From assembly GCA_030765055.1 (NCBI GenBank), contig CM060947.1:57398944-57462943 (forward strand): a DNA stretch of 64,000 nt, in the 5' to 3' direction. Below are positions 31,056 to 44,425 of the stretch, in pieces. Origin of the DNA: Mantis religiosa (taxonomy: Eukaryota > Arthropoda > Insecta > Mantodea > Mantidae). Every line of letters begins with the position of its first letter. Positions within the stretch are counted from its first letter, which is position 1. Position numbers and translations under genes: made by a program. The notes under the pieces were generated by a model. That model made no database searches and was not told the origin of the DNA. It saw only the letters and a list, made by a program, of their open reading frames with translations.

Positions 31056-33281
31056 TCAATGTGGCAGTTCTCTCAGGTTTCCTACGTCTGCGATACCTAG
31101 ATAGGGTGTACTCTTTCCATGCCTTTGATGATATATAGTTAGTTCATCAAGCTTCTTAAAATCAACCTCGTTTCTTACAATTGTCCAAGTGTTTTTGCCT
31201 TGAAGCTCCTGTCTTAATTCGCCAACTTGATTGTCATGTATTCCACACTCAAAGGTTTGATGTTCTGGTGTATCATCTATTTCACATATAGTGCATAGCC
31301 TTGTTTCTCTTCTTCCTAGTCTATGTAAATAGGTGGCATATGGTCCATGACCAGTTATAAATTGTATAATTCCTTTGGACGGGTTGAAATGCTTCATTTT
31401 CAATCTTTCATTTATATCTGGTAGTATTTCATGTACTCTACGGCCCTCTTCTATATTATCCCATTCGTGCTGCCAGTCCTTAAAAAGTTTCCTTCTTATC
31501 TGCCATCTAGTTTCACACTCCTCTCCTATTATTTCAGCTACTTTCTCTCTGTCCTTCTTACGCCAATATTCCGCTCCTCTAAATCTTATTAATAGATCCA
31601 TTGTCCATATTCCGAGTATTACAAGTAGCGCCATGGTGGGGGTAGTCTTTGTAGCTCCTGCATATCTTAATAATATTTGTCGTTGAGTTCTCCTAATTAA
31701 TATTACATTCCTTTTATTTCTTAATCTCTGCGCCCATGTACTACTGCCATATGACATTATTCCTACTGCTATACTGGTGTGGTATATTTTAATCACATCA
31801 TGTGAGATATTAGTGGTTCTTTGTACTATTGAAGTTAGCTTACCCATAACACCTAGTGTTTTTTGTCTTATATACTCTGTGTTTCTGAAAGGTTAAATTT
31901 TCGTCTATCATTATTCCCAGATATTTATAGTAGTTTTTTCTTGAGATCACTGCATCGTTTATTTTAATTGTTGGATTTCTTTTTAGCTTACCTTTTGTAA
32001 TTACATACGCACATTTTGAAGGTGCTATTTTTAGCTTAACTTCAAGACACCAGTTATGCAATGTGTCTATTACTATCTTTGCCTTTTCCTCCAACTCTTT
32101 TCTATTATTGCCATCTATGATGATCATTAAGTCATCTGCATTGGCTACATGGGTTCGGTTAGTATGTCCCAAAATACAGGTCCCAATATGGAGCCCTGCG
32201 GGCACCCTTTTGTTATATCTCTGATAATTTTTCTATTTTGTCCTATAAGCGTAACTGTTCTGTCAGTACAGTAATATTTTAATATGTTGTAAAGGCATCT
32301 AGGATAATCCTGGTTTCTCATTATTCTAAAGAGTTCCGGCCACCATAAATTGTCGAAGGCGCCGGAAATATCAAAAAATATGTTTATCACATATTTATTT
32401 GGATTTTTCTTTACGTTATCAATAGATTTATTGATCGCATCTTCAGTTGATTTGTATTTCCGGAACCCATATTGCAGCTCCGTCATACCTTTCATGATTC
32501 TGTACTCGTTTATCCTTTTGTATAAAAGTTTTTCTTGTAATTTACCAAGCGTATTTAACAAACATACAGGTCTATATGACTTAGTATCTGTTGGATCTTT
32601 GTCTTTGGCTTTCTTTAATATTACAATGTTTGCATTTTTCCAGCAATAGGGAATTTTGCCTTCCTAAATACATTCATTAAATAAGTTTGTTAGATAAGGA
32701 GTCAAGGGTTCTTCTAGTGCCATTATAACCTCTGCGGGTATACCATCTGGGCCAGGAGATTTCCCATTTTTACAGTCTCTGATAGTAAGTCTAGTTTCTG
32801 ATATATCGAATGGATAAATTAACCTTTGGCCACTATACATAGATTCATATGCTTCTCTTTTACTTCTATGTTCATTTTCACCTTCTATTGAGTCTGATGG
32901 CAGTAAGCTCCTCATCAGATAATTTACAGACTCTAGCCAGGTTCTTGTCATCTCTCCATTTCCCCTATTAAGTGTCGATATTACTTCGGGTACTCTTACT
33001 TTCTCCATCGCTATTTTGTATGGTATACCCCATATATTATCAGATAGTTTGTCTTTTACAAACTTATTCCATGAGTTTTCTCTAGATTCCTCCATTGTTA
33101 GTCTATATTTTTCCTTTATTCTTCTATAAATATCCAGATTTCTCTCTCTTTCTTGTGCAATTATTGTTCGTTGGTAAATTCTTCTAGCTTTCCGTAGTTT
33201 GCTCCTTAGCTTTTGTAGTCTACTATTCCACACATTGTAATCCTTATTTCCTAATCTTGTCTTCAACAATGTTTTCTTCAT
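31056..33281 (-). pseudogene. ORF2 remnant of R1-like element (reverse transcriptase)
   Basis: Four frames in order: 33281-32664 (NGKSPGPDGIPAEVI, the RT entry motif), 32561-32145 (LQYGFRKYKSTEDAI, FFDISGAFDNLWW, GCPQGSILGP), 32205-31840 (the catalytic box reads NADDLMII where F/Y-ADD is usual) and 31847-31056 (connection and CTICEIDDTPEHQTFEC). Frameshifts near 32640, 32170 and 31845 break it. The endonuclease domain is absent. Different in sequence from families A-D. Confidence 0.8.
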
Positions 33282-33347
33282 TACTTCTTGTATACTCTCT
33301 GTAATCTTTTTGCTTTGATATCTATACTGTCACCCTCCATTAATACA

Positions 33348-33509
33348 GCCCCTCAAAATCCAACCTCTGCGGTCCTCGTCCCGAGGGGTGGGCAACAGGA
33401 AGTAGGGGACTGACTGATGGGGTGATGTACGGTGGGGACTTAGTGTACCCCACGACCGCTACGGCTGCCGAGAAGGCCCATCAGTAACCCCGAAAACTGG
33501 CAGAAGAGG
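33348..33509 (+). ncRNA. HDV-like ribozyme at element 5' end (A copy 2)
   Basis: Same P1 (GCCCCTC/GAGGGGT), GGGCAAC junction, P4 (ACTGATGGG/CCCATCAGT), GGCAGA and AGAGG elements as in the other copies, 162 bases in total. Confidence 0.7.
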
Positions 33510-34292
33510 CTCTGGTATTCTTCCCCAGGGACCTACTACGGTAGGTACGGGATTGGCGATCCCGGGGTCCCTAGCCACTCACCCTCATTTCATCCCCTTC
33601 ACCTCCATCAACTGTGCCACGATGTGCTACTGCTGATCAGTATGCATCACCTTCTTCCCCTTCTAGTTTTTTATTATAATTATTAGTACTTAAGGTCTTA
33701 GATTTATAACTCCTGTCTCACCAGCAGGGATCTCTCCTATCTCCGTGGTTCTGTCCCACGGTTTTCAGCGCGGCTTCCGACATGTGTGCTCTCCGGAGGT
33801 CTCAAAAGTGAAGGTTGAGCGGACCCTTCGCACTGCCCCTATATGTAGCCTTAGGTGCGGAGCCCGTCCACACCGTCAAGTACACCCACGTAGCTCCTTG
33901 AGGGCCCGGTCTGTGGTAATCTCCCGACGGCCGCGTTTTGCCGTTGGGTTAGTATCACGGACCGGACGTGTTACCGCTGACGGAACCCCGGTGTAATCAA
34001 CCACAAGTCCCCTGAATCCGCGTGTGCCCTTTATGCGCAGCGCGGCCTAAAGTGGGGAGCCACAGGCGGTTATTCCTGTGGTAGGGGCATAAAGCCGGGG
34101 TGTGCGTGGTGAACGGTTTACCCATACGGACAAGCAGTGGATATTGAAGGGTAGCTTTTCTGAAGTACAAATGAGATCGGTCATGGGTGGGGTCCCCATG
34201 ACGGCACAGACCGTGAAGATTCGGTGTCTTTTTCCTTTAACCCCCGGATGGCAGGCTGACGCCGACGGTTCCGGATGGGGGTCCTATTCAAA

Positions 34293-35448
34293 ATGCATCC
34301 GCGCAAAACCTCCTTTACTGACCCATTTCTAGTGATGACCTTGGCATGTGATGGCAAAGGATATCAGCCCGTTTTACATAAAGCGTGAACTCGATAGGAT
34401 CAGTGGCCCTGTGAAAAACGCTACCCGTCTCCGAGACGGCAGCTTACTATTAGAGACCACAACAGCGGACCAATCTAAAAAACTGCAGAAAGCGTCTTTG
34501 TTGGGCTCCTACCCGATCCGGGTAACCCCACACAAAACGCTCAATACCTGCAGAGGAGTAGTCACCACCTCCAGTTTAGATGGTCTTGCTAATGAAGAGA
34601 TAGTAAGTGGCCTCTCTGATCAACTTGTATGTCAGGCGTACCGGCTTACCCGAAAACAAGATGGCAAAGAATACCCCTTACGAACAGTCTTTCTAACTTT
34701 TGCTGGGACTAAATTACCCGAATTCATCTATTGTGGCTACGAACGTGCTAGCGTCCGCCAGTATGTCCCGAACCCCATGCGCTGTTTCCAATGTCAGCGG
34801 TTCGGACATACTAAGGTCACATGTACTAATCCTGCTCTTTGTGAGCAATGTGGCCTACCGAAGCACGACGATCCAAACTGCAGTCGAACACCTTGCTGCG
34901 TGAACTGTGGCGGTAGTCATCCCTCCAGATCGCGACAGTGTCCTAGATTCATGGACGAGAAAAGCATCCAGGAGCTACGTGTCAAAGAACGCCTGACTTT
35001 TCCAGAGGCATGACGGCGCTTTGAACAACTAAAGCCTGCTACCACTACTACTGGATATGCATCAGCAGCTCGCCGTACTCCCAACACCACTGTTGCTGTT
35101 CAACACGTCCCTGTCGCCCACGCCTCCACGCAGACTGACTTTCTAGCCGTTAAACCCACGTCTCAGACTGCTTGTATATCCACCAGCACATCCACCGGTT
35201 CAGCCGTACAGACTCCAGCCACCAAGCCATCACCGAGTAACAAAATTCCAGTAGTAAATGTGAAAAACAGATCCCGGCCACAACATAGGTCGCGAAGTCG
35301 CTCGCCTTCCATTAGATCCCGGTCTCGTTCTACGAGCCGTAGGAGTTCTGACTCCCGAACATCAGCGGAGTCACAGGAGGCTAACGATTTTCGAGTCGTA
35401 GGGCCCAAGTCAGCCAAGGTCAAGAAAAAAGTTAAAACGGCCCGTTAA
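34293..35448 (+). pseudogene. ORF1 (zinc-knuckle protein), A copy 2
   Basis: It starts at ATG 34293 (MHPRKTSF). An 8-base loss near 34355 shifts the frame, and the main part is 34348-35013, with three zinc knuckles. A CGA-to-TGA change at 35011 stops it. The Arg/Ser-rich tail (RSRSRSPSIRSRS) follows in the same region to 35448. ORF2 starts nine bases later. Confidence 0.8.
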
Positions 35449-35457
35449 AAACTCTTC

Positions 35458-38400
35458 ATGGAAATAATCCAGTGGAATGTCAATGGTTTTCGACCTCGTG
35501 CTCAAGACCTACAATATTTAGTTTCTCAACGGTCACCGTCAATTATTTGCCTCCAGGAAACCCACTTACATCCCAATCACTCGTTACACCTTCACTCTTT
35601 TTCTGGATTTAGAAGCGACTCTCTTGCAGGTATGCGTGCGAGCGGTGGCGTTGCTACCTTAGTGGCGCCTAACATCTCAGCCGCCAACGTTCCTCTCACC
35701 ACACCATTGCAAGCTGTGGCCGTTCGGATACAGCTGGAGAGCATCAGTTTTACCATCTGCAACATGTACCTGCCGCCGCTCAGTATAGTTCCAGAGCGTG
35801 ATCTTCAAGGTCTATTGGCTCAGCTCCCCTCACCACTACTCCTTGTGGGAGATTTGAATGCCAAGCACACGCTCTGGGGATCAGACACTGATGACGCCCG
35901 TGGATGCCTCCTCGTAGACGTCTTCGATAAGTCTGACCTGCTTCTGCTAAATGCTGGTGACCCGACATTCCTATCATCCGCTTATGGTACACATTCCGTA
36001 CTAGACCTTTCTTTCTGCAGTCCGTCATTAGTACCACTACTTGAGTGGTCAGTACTTTCCGACCTCTTTGGCAGTGATCATTACCCCGTTAACATTCATT
36101 TTTCTGGCCGCCAATGTGTACCTTCTCGACATCCTCGCTGGATTATTTCCAAAGCTAACTGGGGAAAATTCCAATCCCTCATACACCTCATCGTCGATAG
36201 TTTCGACACCATCGATGAAATGGTCGAATATTTTACTTGCTCGATCCTGCTCGCAGCAGAATCCAGCATTCCTCGAGGCTCACCTACACCACGACATATC
36301 CCTGTACCGTGGTGGTCCGAGGAATGTAGTTTGGCTGTCAAAGCACGCAAACGTGCTTTGCGCATTTTTCAGCGGCACCCGACGGAAGGGAACTTCGTCG
36401 CCTTCAAACGTTCTCGCGCTAGGGCACGCTTTATACTGCGCAAGGCAAAGCGTAAATCTTGGGAAGCATTTGTGTCTTCGCTTTCCCGGCGCAGCTCTAC
36501 CCAACAAGTATGGTCAGCTGTTCGGCGGATGTATGGCAAGTATCGCCGGACGGTAATTCCCGGCCTTGCCATCAACGGTTCCATGTGCACCACCGAGCAG
36601 GACATAGCTGAAGCCCTAGCTACCACATTCGCTGCCACGAGCCAAACTGCCCGCTATGACGCTCTCTTCCTGCCTATTAAGGAAAAGGCGGAGCGGTATC
36701 ACTTAATTTTAATAGTGACTGCACCGAGCCGTACAACGAACCCTTTACCGCAGCCGAGCTCGCCCATTCTCTGGCGTTAGCAAAGGATTCTTCTCCAGGT
36801 CCCGATGACGTACACCGACCGATGCTGCTACATCTTCCATCTGAGGCGCTATGTTTCCTTCTAAACATCTATAACCGCATTTGGCATGAGCGGGTTTTCC
36901 CTTCTTCCTGGCGAGAGGCTATTGTCATCCCCATCCCTCGAGCCGGAAACGACCGCACACTTCCATCTAGCTACCGCCCCATTTGCCTGACAGAGTGTCC
37001 TCTGTAAGACCTTCGAGCGAATGATAAACGCTCGGTTAAATTGGTGGCTAGAAAAACATAACCATCTGTCCAACTTGCAATGCGGTTTTCGTCGCCATCG
37101 CTCAAGTGTCGACAATCTAACACGCCTTGAGGGGTATATTTCCGATGCGATTCTACTGAAACAGCACGCCGTGGGTGTGTTCCTCGACCTGGAGAAGGCC
37201 TATGACACCACTTGGCGGTACGCCATACTCCGTAACCTTCATAGTTACGGTATGCGTGGTCATCTACCCGAGTTTTTATGCAATTTTTTAAAACTTCGCC
37301 GTTTTCCTGTGCGCATAGGAAAAACGATATCCCAAGAGCGGATACAGGAGAACGGTGTACCTCAAGGGTCGATTTTGAGCGTCACCCTTTTCGCCGTAGC
37401 GATTAACGGCATCACTAGTGCCGTTCGAATTGGAATTCCATCATCCCTCTATGTTGACGACTTCGCAATCTATTATAGGTCTGTTAACATAGATAACATT
37501 GAGCGCCAACTGCAACTGACCATTACCCAGCTAGCAGCTTGGGCGCTTCAAACCGGCTTCCGTTTTTCAGCTGCGAAGACGCAGTGTTTCCACTTTCACC
37601 GCCTACGAGGTATTCACCCGCCTCCTGATCTTTATTTGAACGGCACACCCCTGCCATTTGTCTCACACCTGAAGTTCTTGGGCCTCTACTTGGACCGACA
37701 ACTAAATTGGGAGCACCACATTCGTCACCTTCGAGCCTCTTGCGATCGTTCTCTTCGGGTGCTAAAGGTATTATCTGGAGCATCTTGGGGGGGGGGCGAT
37801 CGCACGGTAATGTTGAGGCTGTACCGCTCTCTGGTTCGGTCCAAGCTGGACTATGGCAGTTTTATTTATGGCGCAGCGACCGCCTCTAAACTTCGCCTTT
37901 TAGACACCGTGCATCATACTGGCATCCGCCTTGCCACAGGAGCTTTCCGCACCAGTCGAGTCGACTGCCTGTATGCAGACCCAGGCGAACCTCCACTCCA
38001 TATTCGTCGCTCGCTGTTACTCTGCTCATACGTTTCTAAGTTGGCAAGTCATCCCAATCATCCTTGTTTTAAACCAGTTCTGCGTCCAGATTTAGTCCAC
38101 CGTTATATGCGCCCTGGTTCTCGGGCTCGCCCCGTGGGAATAAGATTTCGGGATCGCCTACATTCCCATGGCCTCCGAATGCCTCGCGTGTGGAGGTCGT
38201 CCATCTGCCCTTATCCTGCATGGCAGCTCGATCGTGCGGTGTTCGATCTCGCTCTTTAAAGCAACTCTAGACTCGCTACTCCACATTCGGTGTTCCAACA
38301 ACTTTTTGCCGAATTGCTGGGCCGTTACCCTATGTTCCGGTCTTTACAGACGGTTCTCAGGTAGCGCTACGGGTTGCGCATTCTTCATTAACGGTGAGGC

Positions 38401-39139
38401 TCATAAATTTCGCCTTCTGGACTCCACTTCAGTTTTTTCCGCAGAACTGTATGCCATCTTCTATTTGCTCCTTTTTATTTGCAAGTTAGCTCCCGGCTCT
38501 TTTATTGTCTGCACTGATTCACTGAGTGCTCTTCAGGCCTTGCAACAGCACACTGCCGCTCACACCCTTGTTGCAAAAATACAGGCCCAAATATCGCAAA
38601 TGCTCAGTCGCGGTTACAATTTTGTTTTTACTTGGACCCCAGGCCATGTGGGGATATCCGGGAACGAGGAGGCGGACGCGGCTGCTAAGTCAGCTTGCCG
38701 TTTACCCCGGAGTTTAACAACTAGGGTGCCATACCAGGATGTGCAACGTTTTTTCCGTCGCCAACTACTATCTGCTTGGCAGCAATCCTGGACAGCTTTA
38801 GAAGGCACACAACTCCGGGCGATAAAGGAGAGCGTACAACCCTGGCCAACTTCCTGCAGGGATAACCGGCGAGCCGAGGTGATACTCACCCGGCTGAGAA
38901 TTGGGCACACACGTGCAACGCATGGCCATCTATTAAGAGGGGAACCGGCCCCTGTGTGTGCTCCGTGTGCAGTACCTCTCACCGTGCGGCATGTATTGCT
39001 GGATTGCTCGCAATACACCCGCGTTCGCCAGTCTTTGGGCCTAAGAGCTAACTTGCACGATATTTTAGGGAACGACCCAGTGGCCGTCGATAAGGTTCTG
39101 CGGTTCGTTTTTAAAATCGGTTTTAGCAAACAAGTATAA
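35458..39139 (+). pseudogene. ORF2 (endonuclease-RT-RNase H), A copy 2
   Basis: ATG 35458 opens an AP-type endonuclease (IQWNVNGFR, CLQETHL, LVGDLNAKHTLWGSD, SDHYPVNIHF). Frameshifts near 36690 and 36995 precede the RT frame 37021-38259 (FLDLEKAYDTTW, GVPQGSILSV, YVDDFAIYY). The G-run at 37787 is 10 bases and keeps RT and connection in one frame. A stop at 38257 and a small deletion in the RNase H start (near 38350) follow. The last frame, 38168-39139, carries TDSLSALQAL, TPGHVGISGNE and a CCHC end. Confidence 0.85.
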
Positions 39140-39340
39140 CTTGTATTTTATATTTATTAATTTTAGAGATTTTAAATTATAATTTTTAGATGGTTTTATG
39201 TCATTTTAACAGTTGAGTGGTTTTATTACATTTTACCTTTTAAGCTAATTTTTTTTATAGCTTTCAGGTTTTAGTGTTGACTTGGGGCCCAAATGACCTT
39301 GTTGTCGACGGGCCCTTAAACACCACACTCACTCACTCAC

Positions 39341-39975
39341 GCGTAACTTACTGTTATATCTATAGTTGAGTGTGCATTGAGATTGGGCTCCATTTCAAGG
39401 TAAGCATCGGGTACAGCTAAACGTGTTTCACTTAGAGTCCTCTAGCAATGTTATATTGTGCTTTAGCATATTTTTATGTGTATATGTGGAAGTGATTATA
39501 ACTGATATTACCATACCCAAGCAAAACTGTTCAATCCAGCATGTCCTTTGCCTAACTCAAGAAAAGTGCTTAACGTTCTTGTTTACTTCAAATGGTGGCC
39601 CTATAGATTCAGCTGTATTTATTCTGGCAGTTGTGTATGTTTCACTGCACACAGCATTGCAAGCACTATAGTTAAGTTAATTTAGATTCAAATCCAAAAG
39701 AATTGGTAAGATTGGCACCCAAGATATTTTCACCACACCTGCCACATTTAGTAACATGGAAAATATTTTTCCAGAAGTCTGAATGCACCAATGTGAAGTC
39801 AACAGGAAGATTTCAAAGGTTTGCTTCATTGGTGGTAAACATTGATAGTTTATTTTGACTTGCAGTTGGGGTGCAGTTTTTATTTTGTACATCTGGAGTG
39901 GGAAGCTGTTGTTCAACTGAATTCTAGGGTGTGCTTTTGGCAAAAATGTTCCTGCATTTAATAAACTTTTGGCAC
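39341..39975. other. Unannotated spacer
   Basis: About 635 bases between the CACT tail of A copy 2 and the satellite. Short frames such as 39423-39671 show no recognisable motif. I see nothing I can name here. Confidence 0.6.
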
Positions 39976-41017
39976 TATGTTTGCGCTATCGTGTAGCTAC
40001 TATTTTAAAAGTTCTTTTGCAGATTCGAGAGGTTTTCGTACTCCCTTTCGTACATGTCTTTTAGTCTGTTCATAATGAAGCAAAAAATAATAAAAAACAC
40101 CTTGAAAGCAAACACTAACCTAAAACGACGTATACTACATCCTAATTTTGCACTTATTATCTTCATAAAGGTACGATACACCACTAAACACATTCTCTTC
40201 ACTGAAATCTTGTCCAGTGATCACTTATCGCTTCTACATAACTGAATTTTCTTGAAATATAATTCTGTATCCCAGGCAGGAGTCTTATTGAAGGAGAACT
40301 TTTCAGGCAGCTACCCGGCCAACATCACAGTCCCCAGGACCCTGTACTCCTCGAGCGGTGTGGGAAACACCTGTGCGCTGGACGGCATGGTCAGCGAAGA
40401 AATTCAGGAGTACCTACAAGAGCAGAGTGTGACGGCTGTGTACCATGTGTAGCGAAGAGAGCGAGGGGACTATGTTTGCGCTATCGTGTAGCTACTATTT
40501 TACAAGTTCTTTTGCAGATTCGAGATGTTTTCGTACTCCCTTTCTTACATGTCTTTTAGTCTGTTCATAATGAAGCAAAAAAATAATAAAAAGCACCTTG
40601 AAAGCAAACATTAACCTAAAACGGCGTATACTACATCCTAATTTTGCACTTATCATCTTCATATAGGTACGATACACCACTAAACATTCTCTTCAATGAA
40701 ATCTTGTCCAGTGATCACTTATCGCTTCTACATAACTGAATTTTCTTGAAATACAATTCTGTATCCGAGGCAGGAGTCTTATTGAAGGAGAACTTTTCAG
40801 GCAGCTGCCCGGCGAACATCACAGTCCACAGGACCCTGTACTCCTCGAGCGGTGTGGCAAACACCTGTGCGCTGGACGGCATGGTCAGCGAAGAAATTCA
40901 GGAGTTCCTACAAGAGCAGAGTGTGACGGCTGTGTACCATGTGTCGCGAAGAGAGCGGGGGGACTATGTTTGCGCTATCGCGTAGCTACTATTTTACAAG
41001 TTCTTTTGCAGATTCGA
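39976..41017 (+). repeat. 495 bp satellite, left part
   Basis: Units anchored on TATGTTTGCGCTATCG start at 39976, 40471 and 40965, the last being cut by the family A insertion. Each unit holds ~200 bases coding for a retrotransposon ORF1 segment (FSGSYPANITVHRTLYSS, LDGMVSEEIQEYLQEQSVTAVYHV) and ~290 AT-rich bases. Most copies end the ORF1 segment with a TAG. The array resumes at 52765. Confidence 0.88.
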
Positions 41018-41770
41018 TTCCCCAGGGACCTACTACGGTAGGTACGGGTTTGGCGATCCCGGGGTCCCTAGCCACTCACCGTCATTTCATCCCCTTCACC
41101 TCCATCAACTGTGCCACGCACTGCTACTGCTTGTCAGTAAGCATCACACTCTTCCTCTTCTAGTTTTTATTATTATTATTAGCACGTAAGGTCTTAGGTT
41201 TATAACTCCTGTCTCACCAGCAGGGATCTCTCCTATCTCCGTGGTTCTGTCCCACGGTTTTCAGCGTGGATTCCGACATGTGTGCTCTCCGGAGGTCTCA
41301 AAAGTGAAGGTTGAGTGGACCCTTCGCACTGCCCGTATGTGTAGCCTTAGGTGCGGAGCCCGTCCACACCGTCAAGTACACCCACGTAGCTCCTTGAGGG
41401 CCCGGTCTGTGGTAATCTCCCGACGGCCGCGTTTTGCCGTTGGGTTAGTATCACGGACCGGACGTGTTACCGCTGACGGAACCCCGGTGTAATCAACCAC
41501 AAGTCCCCTGAATCCGCGTGTGCCCTTTATGCGCAGCGCGGCCTAAAGTGGGGAGCCACAGGCGGTTATTCCTGTGGTAGGGGCATAAAGCCGGGGTGTG
41601 CGTGGTGAACGGTTTACCCATACGGACAAGCAGTGGATTTTGAAGGGTAGCTTTTCTGAAGTACAAATGAGATTGGTCATGGGTGGGGTCCCCATGACGG
41701 CACAGACCGTGAAGATTCGGTGTCTTTCTTTTTTAACCCCCGGATGGCAGGCTGACGCCGACGGTTCCGG

Positions 41771-42946
41771 ATGCGGGTCAATATCATCATGTCTCCGCGC
41801 AAAACCTCTTTCACCGACCCTTTTCTAGTAATGACCTTGGCTTGTGATGGCAAAACGTTTAAAGATATAAGTCCGTTCTACATAAAGCGAGAATTAGATA
41901 AGATCAGTGGCCCTGTAAAGAATGCGACGCGCCTCCGAGACGGCACCTTACTATTGGAGAGCTCAAATGCAGAACAATCGCGCAAAGTACAAAAGGCGAC
42001 TTTGTTGGGCTCCTACCCGATTCGGGTAGCCCCACACAAAACCCTTAACACCTGCAGGGGAGTAGTCACCACCTCCAGCCTAGATGGCCTTGCGAATGAG
42101 GAAATAGTAAGTTGCCTCTCCGATCAACTCGTTTGTCAGGCGTACCGGCTAACTCGAAAACAAGATGGCAAGGAGTACCCGCTACGTACGGTTTTTCTCA
42201 CTTTCGCCGGGACTAAGCTACCCGACTACATCTATTGCGGCTATGAACGTGCTAGCGTCCGCCAGTATGTCCCGAACCCCATGCGCTGTTTCCAATGTCA
42301 GCGGTTCGGACATACTAAGGTCACATGTACCAATCCTGCTCTTTGTGAGCAATGTGGCCTACCGAAGCACGACGATCCAAACTGCAGTCGAACACCTTGC
42401 TGCGTGAACTGTGGCGGTAGTCATCCCTCCAGCTCGCGACAGTGCCCTAGATTCATGGACGAAAAGAGCATTCAGGAGCTACGTGTAAAGAAACGCCTGA
42501 CTTTTCCAGAGGCACGACGGCGCTTTGAGCAATTAAACCCTGCTACTACTACTGGATATGCATCAGCAGCTCCCCGTACTCCCACCACCACTGTTGCTGT
42601 TCAACACGTCCCTGTCGCCCACCCCTCCACGCAGACTGACCTAGCCGTTAAACCCACATCTCAGACTGCTTGTATATCCACCAGCACAACCTCCGTTTCA
42701 GCCGTACAGACTCCAGCCACCAAGCCATCACCGAGTAACAACAATCCAGTAGTAAATGTGAAAAACCGATCCCGGCCACAACATAGATCGCGAAGTCGCT
42801 CGCCTTCTATTAGATCCCGGTCTCGTTCTACGAGCCGTAGGAGTTCTGACTCCCGAACATCAGCGGAGTCACAGGACGCTAACGATTTTCGAATCGTAGG
42901 GCCCAAATCAGCCAAGGTCAAGAAAAAAGTCAAGACAGGCCATTAA
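41771..42946 (+). CDS. ORF1 nucleic-acid-binding protein, A copy 3 (intact)
   Basis: 391 open codons, the best ORF1 of this family in the window. The N-terminal part has a conserved FKDISPFYIKRELDKISGPV block. Then come a TLLGSYPIRVAPHKTLN segment and three zinc knuckles (about residues 175-225: CFQCQRFGHTKVTC, CEQCGLPKHDDPNC, CVNCGGSHPSSSRQC). The C-terminus has an Arg/Ser repeat region and a KVKKKVKTGH end. It binds element RNA as part of the retrotransposition particle (class knowledge). ORF2 starts 10 bases downstream. Confidence 0.88.
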   Translation: MRVNIIMSPRKTSFTDPFLVMTLACDGKTFKDISPFYIKRELDKISGPVKNATRLRDGTLLLESSNAEQSRKVQKATLLGSYPIRVAPHKTLNTCRGVVTTSSLDGLANEEIVSCLSDQLVCQAYRLTRKQDGKEYPLRTVFLTFAGTKLPDYIYCGYERASVRQYVPNPMRCFQCQRFGHTKVTCTNPALCEQCGLPKHDDPNCSRTPCCVNCGGSHPSSSRQCPRFMDEKSIQELRVKKRLTFPEARRRFEQLNPATTTGYASAAPRTPTTTVAVQHVPVAHPSTQTDLAVKPTSQTACISTSTTSVSAVQTPATKPSPSNNNPVVNVKNRSRPQHRSRSRSPSIRSRSRSTSRRSSDSRTSAESQDANDFRIVGPKSAKVKKKVKTGH

Positions 42947-42956
42947 ATTACTCTAA

Positions 42957-44425
42957 ATGGAAATAATCCAGTGGAATGTCAATGGTTTTCGAGCTCGTGC
43001 TCAAGACCTACAACATTTAGTTTCTCAACGGTCACCATCAATTATTTGTCTCCAGGAAACCCACTTACATCCCAATCACTCGTTACACCTTCACTCTTTC
43101 TGTGCATTTAGAAGCGACTCTCTTGCAGGTATGCGTGCAAGCGGTGGCGTTGCTACCTTAGTGGCGCCTAACATCTCAGCCGCCAACGTTCCTCTCACCA
43201 CACCATTGCAAGCTGTGGCCGTCCGACTACAGCTGGAGAGCATCAGTTTTACCCTCTGCAACATGTACCTGCCGCCGCTCAGTATAGTTCCAGAGCGTGA
43301 TCTTCAAGGTCTATTGGCTCAGCTCCCCTCACCACTACTCCTTGTGGGAGATTTCAATGCCAAGCACACGCTCTGGGGATCAGACGCTGATGACGCCCTT
43401 GGATGCCTCCTCTTGGACGTCTTCGATAAGTCTGACCTGCTTCTGCTAAATACTGGTGACCCGACATTCCTATCATCCGCTTATGGTACACATTCCGTAC
43501 TAGACCTTTCTTTCTGCAGTCCGTCATTAGTACCACTACTTGAGTGGTCTGTACTTTCCGACCTCTTTGGCAGTGATCATTACCCCATTAACATTCATTT
43601 TTCTGGCCGGCAATGTGTACCTTCTCGACATCCTCGCTGGATTATTTCCAAAGCTAATTGGGGAAAATTCCATTCCCTGATAAACCTTATCGATGATGGT
43701 TTCGACACCATCGATGAAATGGTCGAATACTTTACTTGCTCGATCCTGCTCGCAGCAGAATCCAGCATTCCTCGAGGTTCACCTACACCACGACATATCC
43801 CTGTACCGTGGTGGTCCGAAGAATGCAGTTTGGCTGTCAAAGAACGCAAACGTGCTTTGCGCATTTTTCAGCGGCACCCGACGGAAGGGAACTTCATCGC
43901 CTTCAAACGTTCTCGCGCTAGGGCACGCTTTATACTGCGCAACGCAAAACGTAAATCTTTGGAAGCCTATGTCTCTTCCCTTTCCCGGCGCAGTTCTAAC
44001 CAACAAGTATGGTCAGCTGTTCGGCGGATGTATGGCAAGTATCGCCGGACGGTAATTCCCGGCCTTACCATCAACGGTTCCATATGCACCACCGAGCAGG
44101 ACATAGCGGAAGCCCTAGCTACCACATTTGCTGCCACGAGCCAAACTGCCCGCTATGACGCTCTCTTCCTGCCCATTGAGGAAAAGGCGGAGCGGGTACC
44201 ACTTAATTTTAATAGTGACTGCACCGCAGCCGAGCTCGCCCATTCTCTGGCGTTAGCAAAGGATTCTTCTCCAGGTCCCGATGACGTACACCGACAGATG
44301 CTGCTACATCTTCCATCTGAGGGGCTATGTTTCCTTTTAAACATCTATAACCGCATTTGGCATGAGCGGGTTTTCCCTTCCTCCTGGCGAGAGGGTATTG
44401 TCATCCCCATCCCTCGACCCGGAAA
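42957..44425 (+). pseudogene. ORF2 5' part: endonuclease and RT entry, A copy 3
   Basis: ATG 42957. It is open through the endonuclease (IQWNVNGFR, QETHL, LVGDFNAKHTLWGSD, SDHYPINIHF) and the linker to the RT entry motif SSPGPDDVHRQML. It is cut within PRPG by the family B insertion at 44426. Small in-frame loss before the RT compared with copy 5. Confidence 0.85.

Larger units (their letters stand above)
30614..33347 (-). mobile_element. R1-like non-LTR retrotransposon, 5'-truncated
   Basis: A minus-strand ORF2 relic begins in the region just before the RT and ends with a CCHC-like finger, then ~400 bp of 3' UTR. The 3' end meets the viral capsid gene at a TTTA-repeat-like sequence. The truncated 5' end abuts the 5' base of the family A element at 33348. 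The endonuclease is missing. Confidence 0.75.
33348..39340 (+). mobile_element. Non-LTR retrotransposon, family A copy 2 (near complete)
   Basis: It runs from the family's first base, GCCCCTC, through a ribozyme-like 5' end, ORF1, ORF2 and the 3' hairpin (39285-39315, GGGCCC stem) to a CACT tail. Both ORFs are broken. It is about 6.0 kb. I saw no clear target duplication; the left flank is the truncated end of the R1-like element. Confidence 0.9.

Noticed and set aside
39423..39943. Small ORFs between A copy 2 and the satellite
   Set aside because: Short, without motifs, and not repeated; no support for a gene.
39976..41017. CRISPR-like or telomeric repeat array
   Set aside because: Units are ~495 bp, without short repeats and unique spacers, and contain retrotransposon coding sequence.
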